DNA of 51,206 nt. Origin: an uncultured Clostridia bacterium. GTDB lineage: Bacteria > Bacillota > Clostridia > Oscillospirales > CAG-272. A program made the translations under genes and the position numbers. Location: positions 1 through 51,206 of the forward strand of contig CAJGCD010000001.1 in the NCBI GenBank assembly GCA_904501715.1. The letters run 5' to 3'. This document shows positions 49,305 to 51,206 of this stretch, in pieces. Each line of letters opens with the position of its first letter. Within the stretch, counting starts at the first letter, position 1. Below the pieces are notes generated by a model that saw nothing but the letters and a program-made list of their open reading frames with translations, was not told where the DNA came from and searched no databases.

Positions 49305-49333
49305 TTGACTTTTTTTGTCTCCTGCGATATAAT
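49305..49333 (+). promoter_or_regulatory. Sigma-A promoter of the hydratase gene
   Basis: TTGACT (49305-49310) and TATAAT (49328-49333) with a 17-base spacer, 38 bases before the start at 49371. Confidence 0.82.
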
Positions 49334-49370
49334 ATAAGGTAGCGTATTGTTTTTAACAAGGAGTACAAAA

Positions 49371-51206
49371 ATGATAAAACTTACAGAACACGGCGTTTTT
49401 CTTGAAAACGGAAAAATTTCCTCTTCCTCAAGCGTAAGCGCACAAGAAGCAAGAAAGGGCACTATCGCTTATTCAATACTCAGCTCCCACAACGTAGCCG
49501 CGGACGACTCGGCTCTGCGTATAAAATTTGACGCGCTGGTATCTCACGATATAACCTACGTGGGAATAATCCAGACCGCAAGAGCCAGCGGAATGAAGGA
49601 ATTCCCCATTCCCTACGCTATGACCAACTGCCACAACTCCCTTTGCGCGGTAGGCGGAACAATCAACGAGGATGACCACGTTTTCGGTCTTTCTGCCGCT
49701 AAAAAATACGGAGGAATATACGTTCCCGCAAACCAGAGCGTTATCCATTCCTATGCCCGTGAGGAGCTTGCTGGTTGCGGCAAGATGATTCTCGGCTCGG
49801 ATTCCCATACACGCTACGGCGCTCTTGGTACTATGGGCGTTGGCGAGGGCGGTCCTGAGCTTGTAAAGCAGCTTTTGAAAAACACTTACGATATAAAGGC
49901 ACCCGAGATAGTTCTGGTTTATCTTACGGGAACACCCAAGAAGGGTATCGGTCCTCACGACGTAGCTATTGCTCTGGTGGGCGCTACCTTTAAGAACGGA
50001 TTTGTCAAGAACAAGGTCCTCGAGTTCGTAGGTCCGGGTGTTAAAAATCTTCCTATTGACTTCCGTAACGGCATCGACGTTATGACCACCGAGACCACCT
50101 GTCTGTCCTCTATCTGGGAAACAGACGAGGTTACCGAGAAGCACTACGTAGCGCACGGCAGACCCGAGGATTACAAGCGCCTTGCTCCCGCTGACATAGC
50201 GTACTACGATTCTATGATAGAGATAGACCTCTCAGCTATGGAATCAATGATAGCGCTTCCCTTCCACCCCTCAAACGCATATACCATTCACGAATTTGTT
50301 GCCAACGCAAAGGAAATTCTCGCCGAGGTAGAGGCAGAAGCTAAAAAGAAATTCGGCAAGTGCAATCTTGACCTTTGCTCCAAGGCAAAGGCTGACGGCA
50401 CCGTAATGGCTGACCAAGGCATCATCGCGGGCTGTGCAGGCGGTATGTTTGACAGCATAGACGAGGCTGCGGCAATTCTTCACAACCAGAGCACAGGAAA
50501 CGGATACTTCTCGCTGTCGGTATATCCCACAAGCGTCCCCGTATCCCTTGAGCTTACAAAGATTGGCGTTACTGCCGACCTGCTCTCCGCTGGTGCCGTA
50601 ATCAAGCCCTCCTTCTGCGGTCCTTGCTTTGGCGCAGGGGACGTTCCCGCCAACAACGGTCTTTCTCTCCGTCACACCACACGTAACTTCCCCAACCGCG
50701 AGGGCTCGAAGCCCGGCGAGGGTCAGCTTTCGGGCGTTGCGCTGATGGATGCCAGAAGCATTGCCGCTACCGCGCGTAACGGCGGTGTTATCACAGCGGC
50801 TACCGACGTTGATTACGATTACACTCCCCACGACTATAATTTTGACAGCAGCGTATATAAAAAGCGTGTTTACTACGGCTACGGAAAGGCTGACCCCTCG
50901 GTGGAGCTTATTCTCGGTCCTAACATAACCGATTGGCCCGCGCAGTACGAGCTTGCGGACAATCTTCTCGTTAAGCTTGCGGCTGTAATCCGTGACCCCG
51001 TTACCACCACCGACGAGCTTATCCCCTCGGGCGAGACCTCGTCCTACCGCTCCAACCCTCTCCGCCTTGCGGAGTTTGCCCTCTCCCGCCGCGTTCCCGA
51101 ATACGTTGGACGCTCTAAAGCGGTTGCAAGCACTGAGGCGGCTCGCAGAAACGGAGAAAATCCCGCTGAGCTTGTAAAGGTTCTTGCAACCGTTGGCAAC
51201 GCGGAG
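49371..51206 (+). CDS. Aconitase-superfamily hydratase (YbhJ-like), partial
   Basis: The frame runs from ATG 49371 (AAGGAG before it) past the window end, so the first 612 codons are present. Aconitase motifs are clear: ILGSDSHTRYGALGTMGVGEGG (in part near 140-161), an iron-sulfur cysteine in GIIAGCAGG near 358-366, and the CGPC pair in KPSFCGPCFGAG near 415-427. The N-terminal MTNCHNSLCAVGGT and the NRxG-like NREGSKPGEGQLSG loop also fit. The closest remembered group is the hydratase family containing E. coli YbhJ (about 750 residues), common in Clostridia; whether it uses citrate, isocitrate or another hydroxy acid is unknown. A promoter precedes it and it diverges from the EIIC gene. Confidence 0.9.
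   Translation, partial: MIKLTEHGVFLENGKISSSSSVSAQEARKGTIAYSILSSHNVAADDSALRIKFDALVSHDITYVGIIQTARASGMKEFPIPYAMTNCHNSLCAVGGTINEDDHVFGLSAAKKYGGIYVPANQSVIHSYAREELAGCGKMILGSDSHTRYGALGTMGVGEGGPELVKQLLKNTYDIKAPEIVLVYLTGTPKKGIGPHDVAIALVGATFKNGFVKNKVLEFVGPGVKNLPIDFRNGIDVMTTETTCLSSIWETDEVTEKHYVAHGRPEDYKRLAPADIAYYDSMIEIDLSAMESMIALPFHPSNAYTIHEFVANAKEILAEVEAEAKKKFGKCNLDLCSKAKADGTVMADQGIIAGCAGGMFDSIDEAAAILHNQSTGNGYFSLSVYPTSVPVSLELTKIGVTADLLSAGAVIKPSFCGPCFGAGDVPANNGLSLRHTTRNFPNREGSKPGEGQLSGVALMDARSIAATARNGGVITAATDVDYDYTPHDYNFDSSVYKKRVYYGYGKADPSVELILGPNITDWPAQYELADNLLVKLAAVIRDPVTTTDELIPSGETSSYRSNPLRLAEFALSRRVPEYVGRSKAVASTEAARRNGENPAELVKVLATVGNAE

Noticed and set aside
1..51206. Search for tRNA, rRNA, CRISPR, IS elements and phage genes
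   Set aside because: None was seen in the intergenic stretches by eye; a tRNAscan or covariance run would be decisive.

Overview
The window reads as chromosome of an anaerobic Bacillota of the class Clostridia, probably an uncultivated gut lineage near Oscillospirales or Christensenellales; this is inferred from gene content, not from a marker gene. Support comes from a Clostridia-type rnfCDGEAB order, strong GGAGG ribosome sites, sigma-A promoters with TTGACA/TATAAT boxes and mostly 17-bp spacers, a eukaryote/archaeal-type ProS, a SEDS protein, DUF1385 and DUF6062 proteins, oxygen-sensitive radical enzymes and many glycoside hydrolases. I see no rRNA, tRNA, CRISPR array, insertion sequence or phage gene. 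No gap between genes exceeds 300 bases. Transcription units are compact and usually end in clear rho-independent hairpins.

Layout. 1-370: C-terminal end of a gene, possibly a GH3 beta-glucosidase. 421-7149 (minus): glycan locus with an AraC regulator, a DUF5107-TPR protein and two TIM-barrel hydrolases. 7276-10031 (minus): short glycyl radical enzyme with its activase. 10179-12738 (plus): phosphodiesterase, YgjV-like protein, AzlC and AzlD. 12772-15584 (minus): GH2 beta-galactosidase broken by a one-base frameshift. 15707-19531: orphan membrane protein, PutP, second AraC regulator. 19660-22998: 1112-residue membrane-anchored LamG-phosphoesterase protein. 23202-31838: Rnf complex, NusG-II and Gx-transporter genes, a duplicated-domain membrane-anchored protein, ApbE and a PAP2 phosphatase. 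32087-39049: lipid kinase, LRR lipoprotein, DUF1385 protein, 8-oxoguanine glycosylase, DUF6062, MnmM and a VanY-like peptidase. 39252-44640: GlmS, RodA/FtsW, ProS and a WecG/TagA glycosyltransferase. 44740-49136 (minus): HPr-like protein, TVP38/DedA protein, ABC exporter and an orphan PTS EIIC. 49371-51206: aconitase-superfamily hydratase running off the end.

How the genes fit together. The left third takes glycans apart: two AraC regulators, several hydrolases and a radical enzyme that may act on a product or a co-occurring small molecule. The centre is energy conservation: Rnf couples ferredoxin:NAD oxidoreduction to an ion gradient, ApbE attaches FMN to RnfD and RnfG, and PutP can spend a sodium gradient. 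The right third is mainly cell envelope, translation and DNA repair.

The points most worth following are the short glycyl radical enzyme (Cys332-x-Glu334 and an unusual R-I-W-G-W glycyl loop), the duplicated-domain protein between Rnf and ApbE, the RnfE cysteine tail, and the lacZ frameshift. Functions are assigned from motifs and remembered family features; no database search was run.
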